In this document: positions 54,001-62,860 of the stretch, one piece after another
Numbering within the stretch: position 1 is the first letter of the stretch
Layout of the letters: each line of letters begins with the position of its first letter
Position numbers and translations under genes: made by a program
Notes under the pieces: model-generated
The model's input: the letters and a program-made list of their open reading frames with translations, nothing else
Told to the model about the DNA's origin: nothing
The model's database searches: none
From: a bacterium
Lineage (GTDB): Bacteria; Myxococcota_A; Bradymonadia; UBA7976; UBA1532
DNA: 64,000 bases
Direction of reading: 5' to 3'
NCBI GenBank assembly: GCA_030426085.1
Contig: JAUHYW010000049.1
Location: forward strand, 1 to 64,000

Positions 54001-54413
54001 ATCAGCCGCTGACGCCGACCGATCTGGCGGCGCTGGAGGGCATGCTCTTCGATCCGCAAACGGTCGGCACCCGGGAGCAGTTCGAGCAGGTGTTCGGCAA
54101 GGCGCTGAGCCTGCCGACGTTCATCCGCCGGCTGGTGGGGCTCGATCGGGCGGCGGCGAAGGCGGCGTTCGGCCAGTACGTGGCCGACAGCGGCTTCACG
54201 GCGAATCAGGTGCGCTTCGTCGACATGATCATCGACTGGCTGACGCAGCACGGGACGATGGATCCCGGGTTGCTCTACGAGCCACCGTTCAGCGATAGCC
54301 ACCCGGACGGCCTGGACGGGGTGTTCGGGGACGCGGACGCGGACAACATCGTCTCGATCGTACGCGGGTTCAACGCGGCGGTCGGCGTGGACTACTCGGC
54401 CGATGCCGGGTGA
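51018..54413 (+). CDS. hsdR: Type I restriction endonuclease subunit R with N-terminal DUF4145-like domain
   Basis: The 1,131-residue motor/nuclease begins with a DUF4145-like helical domain (about 15-130) and a coiled coil (about 155-205). The PD-(D/E)xK nuclease has GSVDYVLWG...PLALVEAKR (about 248-270). The SF2 translocase has Walker A MATGTGKTR (about 376), DEAH (about 475), LTATP and the QMIGRGTR arginine-finger motif (about 710). A long helical C-terminal domain binds the methyltransferase. All catalytic motifs are intact, so restriction is probably active. It follows hsdS by 11 bp. Codon use is that of the host genome. Confidence 0.95.
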   Translation: MASNFDFLAERHRELFVAATQAEAQVHRAPRLACFQARFALERATHWLYRTDPYLRLPYDKTLGALLHEQTFRDNMPRALFEKVRLIQRIGNKAAHEGRGPSTRDAAQAVRDLFHFLFWLARSYAPEDVELPDRAFDPGLLPRPQPVQDASRAEVEALEEKLSASDAMVQVEAERRAQTEAEVEALKAEVKALKAANAAKAEPHDYDEKLTRDHYIDLLLQEAGWNPDGPDVAEYPVEGMPNKTGKGSVDYVLWGDDGRPLALVEAKRTRHSAKKGEHQAELYASCLEAKFGRRPVIFLSNGYEHFIWDDARYASRRVAGFYTKAELELLHYRRAHAKRLSQVLPDKEIAGRSYQLEAIRRITEVFDGRGRKALLVMATGTGKTRTAIALVDLLKRAGWVKRVLFLADRNALLTQARRAFTDNLPSATAVDITEDKQGVDATVVLSTYPTMLNRIDKRDEGQAVFGPGHFDLVIVDEAHRSIYKKYAALFDYFDALLVGLTATPRDEVDRDTYRVFDLEPGVPTAFYEMDEAIEDGYLVPPRGVTVPFRFLRQGIKYAELPDEAKAEYEEKLRDEETDEFPDEVNAAAINKWLFNIKTVSRALELVMQRGLKIDDGERLGKTIVFARNQKHAEFIQERFDKAWPKWAGKFARIITSKSDYAQSLLDDFATADKMPMIAISVDMLDTGVDVPECVNLVFFKPVYSRVKFNQMIGRGTRLCPDLNGPGKAKECFLVFDLCSNFEYFDQDLPGQAPRIPESVGARLFRARLGLAQRLGRHDDEAARALGAALRDGLHAQVASMTLDNYLVRRERRAVEAFAERTRWDALSDADEQLVDRLAGLPDGLEPERVEALQFDLLSYRLMIARLKGARAFVGFRDRVRDLASRLEELATVPMVKAELPLIRAIQDAGWWTDIDLPAVDDVRRRLRGLVQFIDRKARPPVYTDLPDPLRDDEVVEGVAVPLRQTGFSAGQYRKKVQQIMRDNQDHVAIAKLRRNQPLTPTDLAALEGMLFDPQTVGTREQFEQVFGKALSLPTFIRRLVGLDRAAAKAAFGQYVADSGFTANQVRFVDMIIDWLTQHGTMDPGLLYEPPFSDSHPDGLDGVFGDADADNIVSIVRGFNAAVGVDYSADAG

Positions 54414-54423
54414 AGGAGGTGAC

Positions 54424-54651
54424 GTGAGCGAGAAGCAGACACTGAGCTGGGAGCCCATCGATGGTTGGCCACGCCCGGGGTACCGCGATGGCCGCAAGGC
54501 AGAACTCTATCGCGCAGCGGTGCCCGGCGGCTGGCTGGTCGGCTACGAGATCACCGAGGCATGGGACGCAGGTGGAGTCGGTGCGGGCGGCCTGACCTTC
54601 GTGCCCGACCCGAAGCACACCTGGAAGGGCGGATCGGTCGACCGCGGCTGA
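54424..54651 (+). CDS. Small protein downstream of hsdR
   Basis: A 75-residue product (MSEKQTLSWEPIDGWPRPGYRDG...) begins at a GTG with a strong GGAGGTGA site whose upstream half overlaps the vicinity of the hsdR stop, 10 bp away. It contains KAELYRAAVPGGWLVGYEI and a Trp near the end; no family recognised. Base use is less GC-rich than in hsdR, as in the hsdS TRDs. Position suggests co-expression with the restriction system, perhaps as a modulator (inference). Confidence 0.65.
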   Translation: MSEKQTLSWEPIDGWPRPGYRDGRKAELYRAAVPGGWLVGYEITEAWDAGGVGAGGLTFVPDPKHTWKGGSVDRG

Positions 54652-54667
54652 TGCCAGCGGCTCGGAC

Positions 54668-54802
54668 ATGATCCCACCGGCGACCAGCCACCCGACGATG
54701 CTACGCTCTTCGATGAAGGGTGCTGACCGGAGAGCCCTGTTCCAGTTCGACCTGTGGGACGAGCACGCCGACGGCGAGGTGCTGGGCGAGATGCCGGCGT
54801 GA
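54668..54802 (+). CDS. Possible 44-residue ORF or gene remnant
   Basis: A short frame ends ...RRALFQFDLWDEHADGEVLGEMPA, which reads like real protein, but no ribosome binding site precedes any of its ATGs. It may be the 3' remnant of a lost gene or a very small protein. The rest of the 54,652-54,887 gap holds only a TAGTCT -10 candidate (54,829-54,834) for the next gene. Confidence 0.25.
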   Translation: MIPPATSHPTMLRSSMKGADRRALFQFDLWDEHADGEVLGEMPA

Positions 54803-54887
54803 GGCTCGACCGGCGGGCCGGTGAACGGTAGTCTGGCGGCTCCCCCGGCACCACCGGGCCCGCGGGCCCCTCGACTGGAGTGCGCCC

Positions 54888-56255
54888 ATGAACCCGCCCG
54901 GCCGCGCCCTGCTGCCTCTCGCGCTTCTCGCCGTATTCGGCTGCGACCCATCCACCGACGACCCGCCGCTCGCGGACGCGGGCGGCCTCGACGGTGGGGC
55001 CGACGCCATGCCAGCGGCCGACGCGGCGCCGGACATGCCCGGCGACGACCCGCCGGATGCCATGCCCGCCACCCCCGACGCCACCCCCGGCGACGCGGGC
55101 CCGGGGCCCGCCGATGCCACGCACGATGCCACGCCCGACGCCACTCGCGACGCCATCCCCCGACCCGACGGCGCCCTGCCCGACCCGCCCTTCGAACCCA
55201 TCCGCGGGCGATTCGAATCGGCCGGCCCGGTGCGCGAATGCGGCCAGATCGCCCGCTGGCAGGCGCCGGATGGCTTCCTGCTGCGCATGCGGTGGGACGT
55301 CTGCGGGGATGACATGGCGGCGCTCGCGGCGACGATCGCCGACAACCTCGACGCCGCGCAGGCCCGGGGCGCCCGGGCGCTGCTGAACATCAGCCAGGGG
55401 CCGTTCCTGCCGGCGAGCTGGACCGCGGCGTGCGAGACCTTCCACCTCGAAGACATGCGGTTCGAGGGTGACATCTGCCTGCCGTGGGACGCCGGCTATC
55501 AGGCGCGGCTGCGGGCGGCGCTGGTCGATCACATCGGGCCGGCGGTGGCCGGGCACCCGGCGCTGGCCGGGGTGTACTTCACGATCTCGACGATGACCAA
55601 CGGATCGGAGATGCACTTCCGGGTGCCCCGCGCGGACTTCGACGTGCACCCGGGCGACGCCGTCTTCGAGGGGGCCTACATCGACGTGATGGATCTGCAT
55701 CAGCAGGCGTTCGACGTGCCCATCCTCATGGAGATCGGGCACTGCATCTTCTCCGACCCCCCGGGCGGCGCGGTGGAGCCCGTCGACTGCGAGACCCCCC
55801 GGGCGGTGTATCGCCACGCCCGCGACACCTACGGCCGGGGGCGGATCGGGGTCGCGGTGTGGAACTGCGCCGAGCGCTTCTGGTGGGGGCCGGGCGCCAT
55901 CGAGGATCAGACCCGGCCGCTGCTCGAAGAGGCCGCGGCCGACGGGGTCAGCTTCGGGTGCCAGACGGTCGCCAACTTCACCGACGCCGCCTGCCGGTTC
56001 AGCGATCCGAACGTGGCCGACTACGGCGATCCCATCATGATGCCCGGCGGCGACTGCCCCGCCGGCCCGAGCTACGACCCCGAGGCGGCGTGCGTCGACA
56101 CCCTGCGCTGGTTCGCCGGCGAGCCCGGCCGGGCGCCGACGAGCGTGGCCCTGCGCGGCACATGGGCCGAGCTGTGGAGCGTCGACGTGAGCGATCGGGG
56201 GGTGTATCGCACGAGCGAGGCATGCCGCGCGGCGGCCGATCTCTTCGCGCCCTGA
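54888..56255 (+). CDS. Lipoprotein with a probable TIM-barrel hydrolase-like domain
   Basis: The 455-residue product has a lipobox signal (LLAVFGC), then an Asp/Ala/Pro/Thr-rich linker to about residue 105. The remaining domain shows alternating strands and helices like a TIM barrel: RARALLNISQGPFLPASW-like strand, PALAGVYFTISTMTNGSEMHF, FDVPILMEIGHCIF, RIGVAVWNCAERFWWG. Clustered Trp, His and acidic residues at strand ends resemble a glycoside hydrolase, but I cannot place the family or the two catalytic acids. Several Cys suggest disulfides. GGAG lies seven bases before the ATG. Confidence 0.72.
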   Translation: MNPPGRALLPLALLAVFGCDPSTDDPPLADAGGLDGGADAMPAADAAPDMPGDDPPDAMPATPDATPGDAGPGPADATHDATPDATRDAIPRPDGALPDPPFEPIRGRFESAGPVRECGQIARWQAPDGFLLRMRWDVCGDDMAALAATIADNLDAAQARGARALLNISQGPFLPASWTAACETFHLEDMRFEGDICLPWDAGYQARLRAALVDHIGPAVAGHPALAGVYFTISTMTNGSEMHFRVPRADFDVHPGDAVFEGAYIDVMDLHQQAFDVPILMEIGHCIFSDPPGGAVEPVDCETPRAVYRHARDTYGRGRIGVAVWNCAERFWWGPGAIEDQTRPLLEEAAADGVSFGCQTVANFTDAACRFSDPNVADYGDPIMMPGGDCPAGPSYDPEAACVDTLRWFAGEPGRAPTSVALRGTWAELWSVDVSDRGVYRTSEACRAAADLFAP

Positions 56256-56317
56256 TCCCGCGCCGGGGCGTCGGCGCCCCCCTCCACCCGCGGCGCCGAC
56301 CGCAGCGCGGGGATCAG
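56252..56317. terminator. Nested inverted repeats at a convergent gene end
   Basis: An outer arm CTGATCCCGCGC (56252-56263) pairs with GCGCGGGGATCAG (56305-56317, one bulge). An inner arm GTCGGCGCC (56270-56278) pairs exactly with GGCGCCGAC (56292-56300). The structure covers the plus-strand stop codon and ends 8 bp before the minus-strand stop. It is symmetrical and could stop or stall transcription from both sides, though it lacks U-tracts. Confidence 0.55.
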
Positions 56318-56324
56318 GCGCCCC

Positions 56325-57734
56325 CTACCCCAGCAGCTCGGCGAGCGGGCCGCCGTGCGTCGCCCGCTCCGGCTCGCCGCCGAAGTCGTCGATCGGGTGG
56401 CCGACGACGTGCCCCAGCGTATTGAACACGTTCGACACCCGGGGGTTGGCCGCCTGCCCGTGCGGGGGGTAGACCAGCGTGCGGCCGCCCGTGCGCAGGC
56501 CGAGCGCGCCGCCGCCGACGAGCAGCATCGGCCAGTTGGCGGCGGTGGAGTGGTGGGCGTCGCCGTTGTCCGACATGAACACGATCGCCGTGTGGTCGAG
56601 CATCGTGCCGTCGCCCTCGGGCACCGCGGCCAGGCGGCGGGCCATGCGGGCGATCAGCTCGACCTGCCGCTCGATGACCCGGTCGAGCACCGCCCGGTAC
56701 ACCTCGCTCTCGGGCGCCCCGTGGCACACGCCGTGGCGCCAGGGCACCTCCTCGACCGGCACCCCGAACAGATCGGCGAGGCTGGTGTACCGGGTGTGGG
56801 CGAAGGCGTACTCCACGCTGTTGGTGATCACCATCACCGGGGTGAGATCACCGAGCAGGGCCGCGGTGGCCAGCTCGAACTGACTCGCGAGGCGATCGAG
56901 GGGGTGGGCCGCGTCGAGGGCCGCGCCGCCGTCGGGGTCGATGCCCTCCCGCTCGGCGAGCGCCCGCAGGTCGTCGCCCGCCAGCCGCAGCCGCGCCTGC
57001 TGGGCGCCGAGCTCTTCGACCGCCGCGAGGTAGACGTCGAGCTTCTGCCGCTCCCGGGCGCTGCCGACGAACTGCCGCTGCACCGCGGCGATGTCGCCCC
57101 GGGCGAAGTCGAGCAGCGCGGCCTTGCTCTCGAACTGCCGCTGCCCGGCGCCCTGGGCGATCGAGCCGAACAGCGCGGTGTGGGCGTCGATCGGGTTGAC
57201 GATGATCGGCATGTCCCGGCCGGGGCCGTCGAGGCACATCCCGTACTGGAGCTGAGCCCCGGGCGACTCGGTGATCCCGAAGCGCAGCGCGGTGAACGGC
57301 TGGTCGGTGTGCAGCCGGCGCGAGAGCCAGGCGTCGATCGTCTGCCGGCGGTCCTTGGAGCACGACAGCGCCTTGTAGCCCGCCGTGTGCCCCCCGCCGG
57401 TGATCTTGCTCGACAGGCCGTGCAGCGCGACGGCGTGGGGGGTCAGGTCGACGCGGTCGGGCCCCCCGGCCAGCGCGCCCAGGCCCGGGGCCTGCGCCAG
57501 ATCACCCGCCACCTCGACCATGGCGCCTCGGGGCCCACCGAGGGCCTCGCGGGCCAGCGGCGAGATCAGCGGCCGCCCGTGCAGCCCGTTGCCGGTGATG
57601 ACGAAGACGACCCGCCGGGGGATCTGCCCGGCCTCCTGGGCCGCGGCCCCCCGCACGAAGGGCATCAACAGCCCGGCCCCGGCGCCGAGGCCCAGGGTCT
57701 CGAGGAAGCGGCGGCGCGTATGCAGGACACTCAT
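56325..57734 (-). CDS. DUF1552 domain protein with Tat signal
   Basis: The 469-residue product starts with a twin-arginine signal ([21 protein letters not shown]) and is exported folded. It matches the DUF1552 family, related to alkaline-phosphatase-like sulfatases of Planctomycetes and myxobacteria: [28 protein letters not shown], then a late [31 protein letters not shown]. The ATG at 57734 overlaps the upstream stop by four bases. In other genomes DUF1552 genes pair with DUF1588/DUF1592-type genes as here; the pair's function is not settled. Confidence 0.88.
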   Translation of the reverse strand: MSVLHTRRRFLETLGLGAGAGLLMPFVRGAAAQEAGQIPRRVVFVITGNGLHGRPLISPLAREALGGPRGAMVEVAGDLAQAPGLGALAGGPDRVDLTPHAVALHGLSSKITGGGHTAGYKALSCSKDRRQTIDAWLSRRLHTDQPFTALRFGITESPGAQLQYGMCLDGPGRDMPIIVNPIDAHTALFGSIAQGAGQRQFESKAALLDFARGDIAAVQRQFVGSARERQKLDVYLAAVEELGAQQARLRLAGDDLRALAEREGIDPDGGAALDAAHPLDRLASQFELATAALLGDLTPVMVITNSVEYAFAHTRYTSLADLFGVPVEEVPWRHGVCHGAPESEVYRAVLDRVIERQVELIARMARRLAAVPEGDGTMLDHTAIVFMSDNGDAHHSTAANWPMLLVGGGALGLRTGGRTLVYPPHGQAANPRVSNVFNTLGHVVGHPIDDFGGEPERATHGGPLAELLG

Positions 57735-59980
57735 CGCATGGCCTCCATGGGCCCGTCGGCCGGAGCAGCGGTCACCCGGCGGTAGAGGAAGGCGTCGGAC
57801 TGGAACAGGGCCACGAGCATCTCGACCATCGAGCCGTCGGTGCCATCGTAGGCCGCCTCCATCTGCTCGAGGGTGCACGCGTCGGCGTAGGACTCGTCGC
57901 GGCCCATGAAGTAGCGGAACGACTGCCGGATGAAGCAGCGCTTGACCCGGGGCGAGCGGGCGAGGTGCTGCATCAGGTCGACGGCGCTGTCGACCTCGAG
58001 CCCGGCGGTGAGCACCGGATCACCCGCCGGCACCACCGGCAGCCGCACCGCGCCGTTCGGCGGCGCGCCGTGGTCGTCGGTGCGCAGGTAGCCGGCGTGG
58101 TTGTAGATCTCGAAGGTGTAGCCCAGCGGGTTCATGAAGACGTGGCACCCGGCGCACTCGGCGCGGGCGTCGATCTGGCTCTCGAGGCGATCCCGGGCCG
58201 AGCGATCGGTCGTCGCCGGGTCGAGCATCGCGTCGACCGTGATCGGCAGCGGCGGCACCTGCCCGCACAGCAGCTCCTCGTAGACCCACTTGCCGCGGTG
58301 GATGGCGCTGGGGTCGTTCTCGAAGTTGCCCCCGTGGGCCCCGAGCCACGCCGGGTGGGTCAGCACGCCGGCCCGCTCGTCCGGGGGCATCGGGTACCAC
58401 CGCTCGGCGGGCGGGCCCTCGACCGGGCCGGTCTGCGTGACGTCGATGTTGTACATGAAGCCGGCGTACATCGGCTGGTGCTCGAAGTAGTCATCCCCGG
58501 TGATGGGCGGCACCAGGTACTCCCGGGTGGTCAGCAGCTCGCCGAGCACGTCGACGTCGCGGCTGACGACGCGGGCGATGATCGCGTCGAGATAGTTCGC
58601 CAGATCGGCGCCGCTCTGGGCCCGGTCGACATACGTCCGATAGCGCCAGCGGGCGTCGCCCCGCGCGCCCTCGAACGCCGTCGTCGCCTCGGGGGTGTCC
58701 TTGAAGATCGTGGCCACGTCGGCATAGCCCAGCCACTCGCGGAAGAAGCGGCGCAGCTTGGGCGAGGTCCAGAACTCGTCGTGGAAGCCGGTCGAACCCA
58801 GCGGCCGATCGCTGGGGTGCACGTCGGGCTCGGCGAGGGCCGGGTCGGATCCGGCCAGGTGCCGCCGCACGAGGCGGGCGATGACATCCGGCTGGCTGAT
58901 GACACCCTCGATGGCCGCGCCCTCGATGTCGGCGAGCTGCACCGCGTGATCGTAGCCGTCGCTGTTGTGCCCGCCCTTCGACAGCCCGGCGGCGTGATCG
59001 GTCAGGGCCAGGGACAGCGCCCCGGCGATCTCGTCGTCGGTGAGCAGGCGCCGGCCGGCGGGGTCGTCGATCTCTTCGCCCACCTCGGAGCGGAAGACCG
59101 CCGCCGCCATCAGCCACGCCGCCTGCGAGACCATGCGGATGGTGTCCCGGCGGTCGAAGCCCTCATCGGCCTGCTCCCGGTCGACCTGACTGCGGGCGAA
59201 GGCGGCGAGGCGGGCGACCTCGTCGTCGGTCGGCGGGCGGAAGAGCACCCCGTGCTCGAGGAAGCCGCGCACATAGCTCTCGATGCACGCGTCGTCGGGA
59301 TCGGCCTGCACCGGCTGATCGTTCCAGTTCCACTGAAAGCAGCGCAGGCCGGGGATCGCGTGCTGGCCGCGCAAGATGAGCAGCCGGGGGTTGCCGTTGT
59401 TGCCCTGATCGAGCCAGCCGTTGCCTGGGATGTGGCTGTAGCGCAGGTACTCCGAGAGAGTCGGGGCGTCGATGGACTCGTCGGCCGAGTAGGTCGAATA
59501 GCGGTGCTCGGCCCGGGGCAGCAGCGGCACCCGGGCGGCGGCGCCGCTGTGGATGGTGTGGCTCCACTCGCCGGCCTCGATGCGCCGGATACGGGCCTCG
59601 GAGGCCCCCGGCTGGCCGTCGCAGGTGAACAGGCGGTCCTGATCCAGCGCGTTGGGGTGGGCCGCCTCCGGCTCGGGATCCGGCTCGGGCTCGGGCTCGG
59701 GCTCGGGATCCGGCGCCGGCGGCATGACCTCGGTGTCTTCGGGGTCGGTCTCGTCGACCCCCACCGGCGTCGGCGACGGGCGCGGCTCGGGCTCGGCTTC
59801 CGGTTCGGGCGCCGCTTCGGGCTCGGGCGTCGCTTCGGGATCAGGCGCCGGCTCGGGCTCGGGCGCCGCGCCGTCGAGCGCCGCGGCGGGCTCGGGGCTG
59901 TGGCTCGCGTCGACGCAGCCGGCGAACGCCAGCGCGGCGACGAGCGGCAGCCAGCGGCGCCGCGTCGGGGGTGGTCTCAT
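57731..59980 (-). CDS. DUF1592/DUF1588/DUF1585-type secreted haem-motif lipoprotein
   Basis: The 749-residue lipoprotein (lipobox ALAFAGC) has an 80-residue Pro/Glu/Asp linker. After it come the domain blocks typical of the family: DUF1592-like ([28 protein letters not shown]), DUF1588-like ([19 protein letters not shown]...[18 protein letters not shown]) and DUF1585-like ending ([18 protein letters not shown]). A CxxCH site, CAGCH (about residue 611), sits in the usual [19 protein letters not shown] context and could hold haem c covalently. Usually it acts with a DUF1552 partner, encoded directly downstream with overlap. Substrate unknown; degradation of complex polymers is a common guess. 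Confidence 0.88.
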   Translation of the reverse strand: MRPPPTRRRWLPLVAALAFAGCVDASHSPEPAAALDGAAPEPEPAPDPEATPEPEAAPEPEAEPEPRPSPTPVGVDETDPEDTEVMPPAPDPEPEPEPEPDPEPEAAHPNALDQDRLFTCDGQPGASEARIRRIEAGEWSHTIHSGAAARVPLLPRAEHRYSTYSADESIDAPTLSEYLRYSHIPGNGWLDQGNNGNPRLLILRGQHAIPGLRCFQWNWNDQPVQADPDDACIESYVRGFLEHGVLFRPPTDDEVARLAAFARSQVDREQADEGFDRRDTIRMVSQAAWLMAAAVFRSEVGEEIDDPAGRRLLTDDEIAGALSLALTDHAAGLSKGGHNSDGYDHAVQLADIEGAAIEGVISQPDVIARLVRRHLAGSDPALAEPDVHPSDRPLGSTGFHDEFWTSPKLRRFFREWLGYADVATIFKDTPEATTAFEGARGDARWRYRTYVDRAQSGADLANYLDAIIARVVSRDVDVLGELLTTREYLVPPITGDDYFEHQPMYAGFMYNIDVTQTGPVEGPPAERWYPMPPDERAGVLTHPAWLGAHGGNFENDPSAIHRGKWVYEELLCGQVPPLPITVDAMLDPATTDRSARDRLESQIDARAECAGCHVFMNPLGYTFEIYNHAGYLRTDDHGAPPNGAVRLPVVPAGDPVLTAGLEVDSAVDLMQHLARSPRVKRCFIRQSFRYFMGRDESYADACTLEQMEAAYDGTDGSMVEMLVALFQSDAFLYRRVTAAPADGPMEAMR

Positions 59981-60178
59981 CGGCTGTCCTCATCCGCGCC
60001 CGCCGGGAGCGACCGCGGGCCGTGTTTCCACCGTGCACGGAAGAGGTTACCCACCGCAGCCGCCCGACTCAACCGCCGCGGGGCGCGCGCCGGTGACAAC
60101 TGTGTGTTGCCCGGGGCGAGCGACCACCCGCGGACCCCGACGGGGTAGGATGTCGCCCCGAACCGCTGGAGAGATCCG
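59981..60178. other. Divergent promoter region
   Basis: This 198-bp gap separates two divergently transcribed lipoprotein genes. A TAGGAT box near 60,148-60,153 with a short leader and GGAG site can serve the plus-strand gene. I see no clear -35 partner and no terminator. Confidence 0.4.
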
Positions 60179-62254
60179 ATGACCTGCACCGCACCCGGGC
60201 GACGCGCCCGCCCCGCGCTCGTGGCCCTGTGGGCCGCGCTGAGCCTCGCCGCGTGCGACGGGGCGACGGGCGGCGGCGACGGCGAGCCGGCGCCGGGCGA
60301 CTGCTGCCGACCCGACGGGCCGCCGATGACCCCGGACGGGGCGCCCGACGCCCCGGACGCCGACCCCGACGCCCCGGACGGCGCCCGCCCCGCCGACGCC
60401 GCCCCGCCCGACGCCGAGCTGCCCGACGCCCTGCCCGACGCGCTGCCCGACGCCCCGCCCGACGCCGAGCTGCCCGACGCCCTGCCCGACGCCGGCCCCG
60501 CCTGCGAGCCGCCCCCGCCCCACGTCGGCGAGCCGCTCGCCGCGCTCGACGCCTGCGGCCGGCTGACCTACGGCCTCTACGCCAACCGGGGCCAGGACGA
60601 CGCCGTGCACCGGCTGCCCGACTTCTCCCACGCCGGCTACATGGGCGGCGGGGTCGCCCTGCCCGCCGTGCCCACCGTCATCGCGCTCGACCCGCCCGGG
60701 GGCGACGCCCGGGCGCTCATCCAAGACGCGCTCGACGACCTCGCCGCCCGCCCGCCCGACGCCGATGGCTTCCGGGGCGCGGTGCTGCTGCGCCGGGGCG
60801 AGTGGCCGGTCGACGGCACGCTGCAAATCACCGCCAGCGGGGTCGTGCTGCGGGGCGAGGGCCAGGGGGCCGACGGCACCGTCATCACCGCCACCCGCCG
60901 GGCCCAGCACAGCGTGATCGAGATCATCGGCGACCACCCCGCGCTGGCCGAGGTCGACGGCACCCGCCAGCGCATCACCACCCCCTACGTGCCGGTCGGC
61001 GGCCACCGCCTCGCCGTCGAGGACGCCGCCGGCTTCGCGGCGGGCGACCCGATCGCCGTCCTGCGCACCCCGAACGCCGCGTGGGTCGAGGCGCTGGACA
61101 CCGCCCGCTACGGCTGGGCGCCCGACGTCTACCACATCGCCTTCGAGCGCCGGATCACCGCCATCGACGGCGACACCCTCACCCTCGACCTGCCCATCGT
61201 CGACACCATCGAAGACGGCTTCGGCGGGGGCGCGGTGTACCGGGTCGACCACAGCGGGCGGATCCAGCGGGCGGGCGTCGAAGACCTGCGGATCGTCTCC
61301 GAGTTCGCCGGGGCCCAGGACGAGCAGCACGCGTGGAAGGCCGTCCGGCTGGCCAAGGCCAGCCACTGCTGGGTGCGGGGGGTGACCGCGGTGCACCTGG
61401 GCTACGCCGCGGTCAGCATCGAAGACCGCTCGAGCTTCAACACCGTCGAAGACTGCGCCTTCCTCGAGCCGGTCTCCCAGGTCACCGGCAGCCGGCGCTA
61501 CGCCTTCAACCTGGGCGGGGGCACCGGCAACCTCTTCCAGCGGTGCTACGCCGAAGAGGCCCGCCACGACTTCGTCAGCGGGGCCCGCACCACCGGGCCC
61601 AACGTCTGGCTCGACTGCTACTCGGCCCGCAGCAGCAACGACGACGGCCCCCACCACCGGTGGGCGACCGGGCTCTTGTTCGACAACACCGCCAGCCTGT
61701 ACCTGCACGTCGAGAACCGGGCCGACTCGGGCACCGGCCACGGCTGGTCGGGGGCCCAGACGCTGTTCTGGAACGGCCGGGCCCGGGGCGTCCGCTGCGA
61801 CGCGCCGCCGGGGGCGATGAACTACGCCATCGGCTGCGTCGGCGAGCAGCAGGAGGGCGGCTGGCGGCGGGACGAGCCGCCGGGCTGGTTCGAATCCCAC
61901 GGGGCGCCGGTCGAGCCGCGCAGCCTGTACCTGCAACAGCTCGCCGACCGGCTCGGCCCCGCGGCCGTCGAGCGCGTCACCCTGCCCGAGCAGCGGGCGG
62001 GCCGGATCTGGGATCTGCTGGCCGGCTGGGCCGGCGAAGGCCGCATCGAAGACGCCGAGCCCGTCGAAGAGCAGCCGGCCTGCGCCGACGGCATCGTCGC
62101 CGGGGACGTATGCTGCGCGGCGGCGTGCGGGGCCTGCGGCGGATCGGGCTGCGGCAGCCGCCCCGGCGGCGCCGCCGACTGCTGCGCCGGCACGATCCGC
62201 AGCGCGGGGCTGAGCTGCGCCGACCACCCGCCGCCGTGCGTGATCAGCGACTGA
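60179..62254 (+). CDS. Secreted lipoprotein with a right-handed beta-helix domain
   Basis: The 691-residue product has a lipobox (LSLAAC) and an Asp/Ala/Pro linker with repeated LPDALPDA units to about residue 105. The central ~400 residues show the ladder of a parallel beta-helix (RGAVLLRRGEWPVDGTLQITASGVVLRGEG; IQRAGVEDLRIVSEF; HCWVRGVTAVHLGYAAVSIEDRSSFNTVEDCAF; GTGNLFQRCYAEEARHDFV), the fold of pectate lyases and related enzymes. His/Asp clusters such as RHDF and DDGPHHRW are possible active-site residues. A Cys-rich tail (CCAAACGACGGSGCG) ends the chain. Probably polysaccharide-acting or adhesive; substrate unknown. Confidence 0.82.
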   Translation: MTCTAPGRRARPALVALWAALSLAACDGATGGGDGEPAPGDCCRPDGPPMTPDGAPDAPDADPDAPDGARPADAAPPDAELPDALPDALPDAPPDAELPDALPDAGPACEPPPPHVGEPLAALDACGRLTYGLYANRGQDDAVHRLPDFSHAGYMGGGVALPAVPTVIALDPPGGDARALIQDALDDLAARPPDADGFRGAVLLRRGEWPVDGTLQITASGVVLRGEGQGADGTVITATRRAQHSVIEIIGDHPALAEVDGTRQRITTPYVPVGGHRLAVEDAAGFAAGDPIAVLRTPNAAWVEALDTARYGWAPDVYHIAFERRITAIDGDTLTLDLPIVDTIEDGFGGGAVYRVDHSGRIQRAGVEDLRIVSEFAGAQDEQHAWKAVRLAKASHCWVRGVTAVHLGYAAVSIEDRSSFNTVEDCAFLEPVSQVTGSRRYAFNLGGGTGNLFQRCYAEEARHDFVSGARTTGPNVWLDCYSARSSNDDGPHHRWATGLLFDNTASLYLHVENRADSGTGHGWSGAQTLFWNGRARGVRCDAPPGAMNYAIGCVGEQQEGGWRRDEPPGWFESHGAPVEPRSLYLQQLADRLGPAAVERVTLPEQRAGRIWDLLAGWAGEGRIEDAEPVEEQPACADGIVAGDVCCAAACGACGGSGCGSRPGGAADCCAGTIRSAGLSCADHPPPCVISD

Positions 62255-62280
62255 CCTTCGAGCCCGGCGCCATCGACTCC

Positions 62281-62306
62281 GCGCTGGGCTGAGCCCGCCT
62301 CAGCGC
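62281..62306. terminator. Weak bidirectional hairpin at a convergent gene end
   Basis: GCGCTG and CAGCGC arms enclose a smaller GGGCT/AGCCC dyad between the stops of two converging genes. No U-tract is present, so its strength is doubtful. Confidence 0.3.
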
Positions 62307-62749
62307 CCCTCGCACCCCACCGACAGCCAGTCGTCCACGAACCGCTCACCGTCGCAGGTCTGGGCCCGATAGCCCTCGCCGCAGACATACACACAGGTCA
62401 ACCCCAGCAGATCGGGGCAGGCCGCGCCCGCCGCGGCCGGGCAGCGGGGGTCGGGCGGCCGCGGCGAGACGCCGTCGCCGACGTACAGCCCGTCCCGGCA
62501 CTCGCCCTCGGCGACCATCTCGAAGCCCGGCGGGCAGTAACGCTCCCGCCCGCCCCAGCAGAAAGGCCCCGCGCGGCAGGTGCGCCCCTCGGTGCACGGC
62601 GGGGTGATGTGGGCGTCGACCCCGGGGCACGGCCCGCCGTCGAGCGGAGCGAGCGGGCCGACGTCGCCCGAAGCCGGCGCGGCCTCGTCCCCGTCGTCCA
62701 CGCAGCCGCAGAGCGCCAACACCAGCCCCGACAGCACCGCTCGCCTCAT
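62300..62749 (-). CDS. Small Cys-rich lipoprotein
   Basis: A 149-residue lipoprotein (signal MRRAVLSGLVLALCGC) with about twelve Cys in the mature part, in short patterns such as CTEGRTCRAGPFCWGGRERYC and CPDLLGLTCVYVCGEGY. These should form disulfides in a compact extracellular domain, perhaps binding a surface partner. No family recognised. The ATG at 62749 has GAGG seven bases upstream. A TGCTATCGT extended -10 element lies about 30 bases before it. Confidence 0.82.
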   Translation of the reverse strand: MRRAVLSGLVLALCGCVDDGDEAAPASGDVGPLAPLDGGPCPGVDAHITPPCTEGRTCRAGPFCWGGRERYCPPGFEMVAEGECRDGLYVGDGVSPRPPDPRCPAAAGAACPDLLGLTCVYVCGEGYRAQTCDGERFVDDWLSVGCEGR

Positions 62750-62860
62750 CGACACCCCTCGCGCGTCCGGCCGCTGCACGATAGCAGACGCCCCGTCGGC
62801 CGCCGACCCCGCATCCGCGCCGCCCGCTCACGCATCGTTGTTTCGCCTCCGGGAGTTCGC

